This document shows positions 63,770 through 64,000 of a stretch of DNA of 64,000 nucleotides, one piece after another; the stretch's first letter is position 1, and each line of letters opens with the position of its first letter. A program made the translations under genes and the position numbers. Source of the DNA: Isochrysis galbana (taxonomy: Eukaryota > Haptophyta > Isochrysidales > Isochrysidaceae); NCBI GenBank assembly GCA_018136815.1, contig CM030933.1, positions 4,392,341 through 4,456,340 on the forward strand, read 5' to 3'. Under the pieces are notes generated by a model. The model made no database searches and was not told the DNA's origin. It saw only the letters and a program-made list of their open reading frames with translations.

Positions 63770-64000
63770 GCGGCGGCCACGCCCCCCCTTGCGCCCCCTC
63801 CCCCCCCTCCCCCTCTCCCTATCGCCCTCGCTCTTTCTCTACTTTCTAGAGTAGAGCATAGTACTCTCTAGAGCTCTACTCCACTCTAGAGGAAAGTAGA
63901 AAGTAGAGTAGCTCTAGCTCTAGAGTAGCCCCCTGCTCTTCTCTCCTCTCTTTTCCTGTGTGCCCCCCCCCCCCCCCCCGGTCTCTCTGAGTATGATATC
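63770..64000. repeat. C-rich and CTCTAGAG-rich low-complexity end of window
   Basis: Poly-C/CT tract directly upstream of the minus-strand membrane protein gene, then repeated TCTAGAG/AGTAGA palindromic sequence (63840-63930) and a poly-C run at 63964-63979. No gene. Confidence 0.6.

Overview
The window is nuclear DNA from a photosynthetic eukaryote with a complex (secondary, probably red-lineage) plastid, most likely a haptophyte or related chromist alga. The evidence is GT-AG spliced genes with short exons, GC-rich coding sequence, abundant retroelements and simple repeats, a nucleus-encoded FtsZ with a signal peptide, and a ubiquitin with a signal-plus-transit-like leader as expected for the periplastid SELMA import machinery. 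The exact lineage is inference. Exon coordinates below were worked out by hand from splice motifs, reading-frame continuity and recalled family sequences; none were checked against transcripts or databases.

Layout. 1-1942: dispersed repeats. 1943-3751 (-): five-exon beta-lactamase-fold serine hydrolase. 5307-7793 (-): seven-exon animal-type sulfite oxidase with cytochrome b5. 8560-10220: repeats. 10425-12087 (-): PX-domain protein. 14329-17718 (+): seven-exon acidic coiled-coil protein with a PCM1-like C-terminus. 19345-22263: a decayed locus with two paralogous unknown genes (one broken, one intact) flanking a frame-broken Cys-rich repeat gene. 24262-29346 (+): nine-exon ERO1 / fumarate reductase / cytochrome b5 fusion. 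31442-35182 (-): eight-exon plastid FtsZ with a 353-residue N-terminal extension. 37105-37910: solo-LTR fragment and repeat copy. 38440-38895 (-): small secreted protein. 42096-42696 (-): plastid-targeted ubiquitin. 43799-45067 (+): AT-rich gene split by a retroposon with a 16-bp target-site duplication. 45384-57317: Ty3/gypsy-type element on the minus strand carrying a phage-like cytosine methyltransferase domain. 58493-60114 (+): holocytochrome c synthase with a twin CX9C tail. 60574-61690: retroposon copies. 61767-63769 (-): TMEM185-like membrane protein.

The most notable item is the ERO1-fumarate reductase fusion. In yeast the ER form of the soluble fumarate reductase Osm1 works with Ero1 so that fumarate can replace oxygen as terminal acceptor for disulfide formation. 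Here both enzymes appear to lie in one polypeptide behind one ER signal peptide, with a C-terminal cytochrome b5 domain. This suggests a self-contained, oxygen-independent oxidative folding enzyme. Other points worth following are the HCCS-CX9C fusion, the periplastid ubiquitin preceded by an LRGG sequence, the gypsy element with a methyltransferase and a single in-frame UAG between gag and pol, and a cluster of 5-, 7- and 8-bp tandem duplications that break neighbouring genes.
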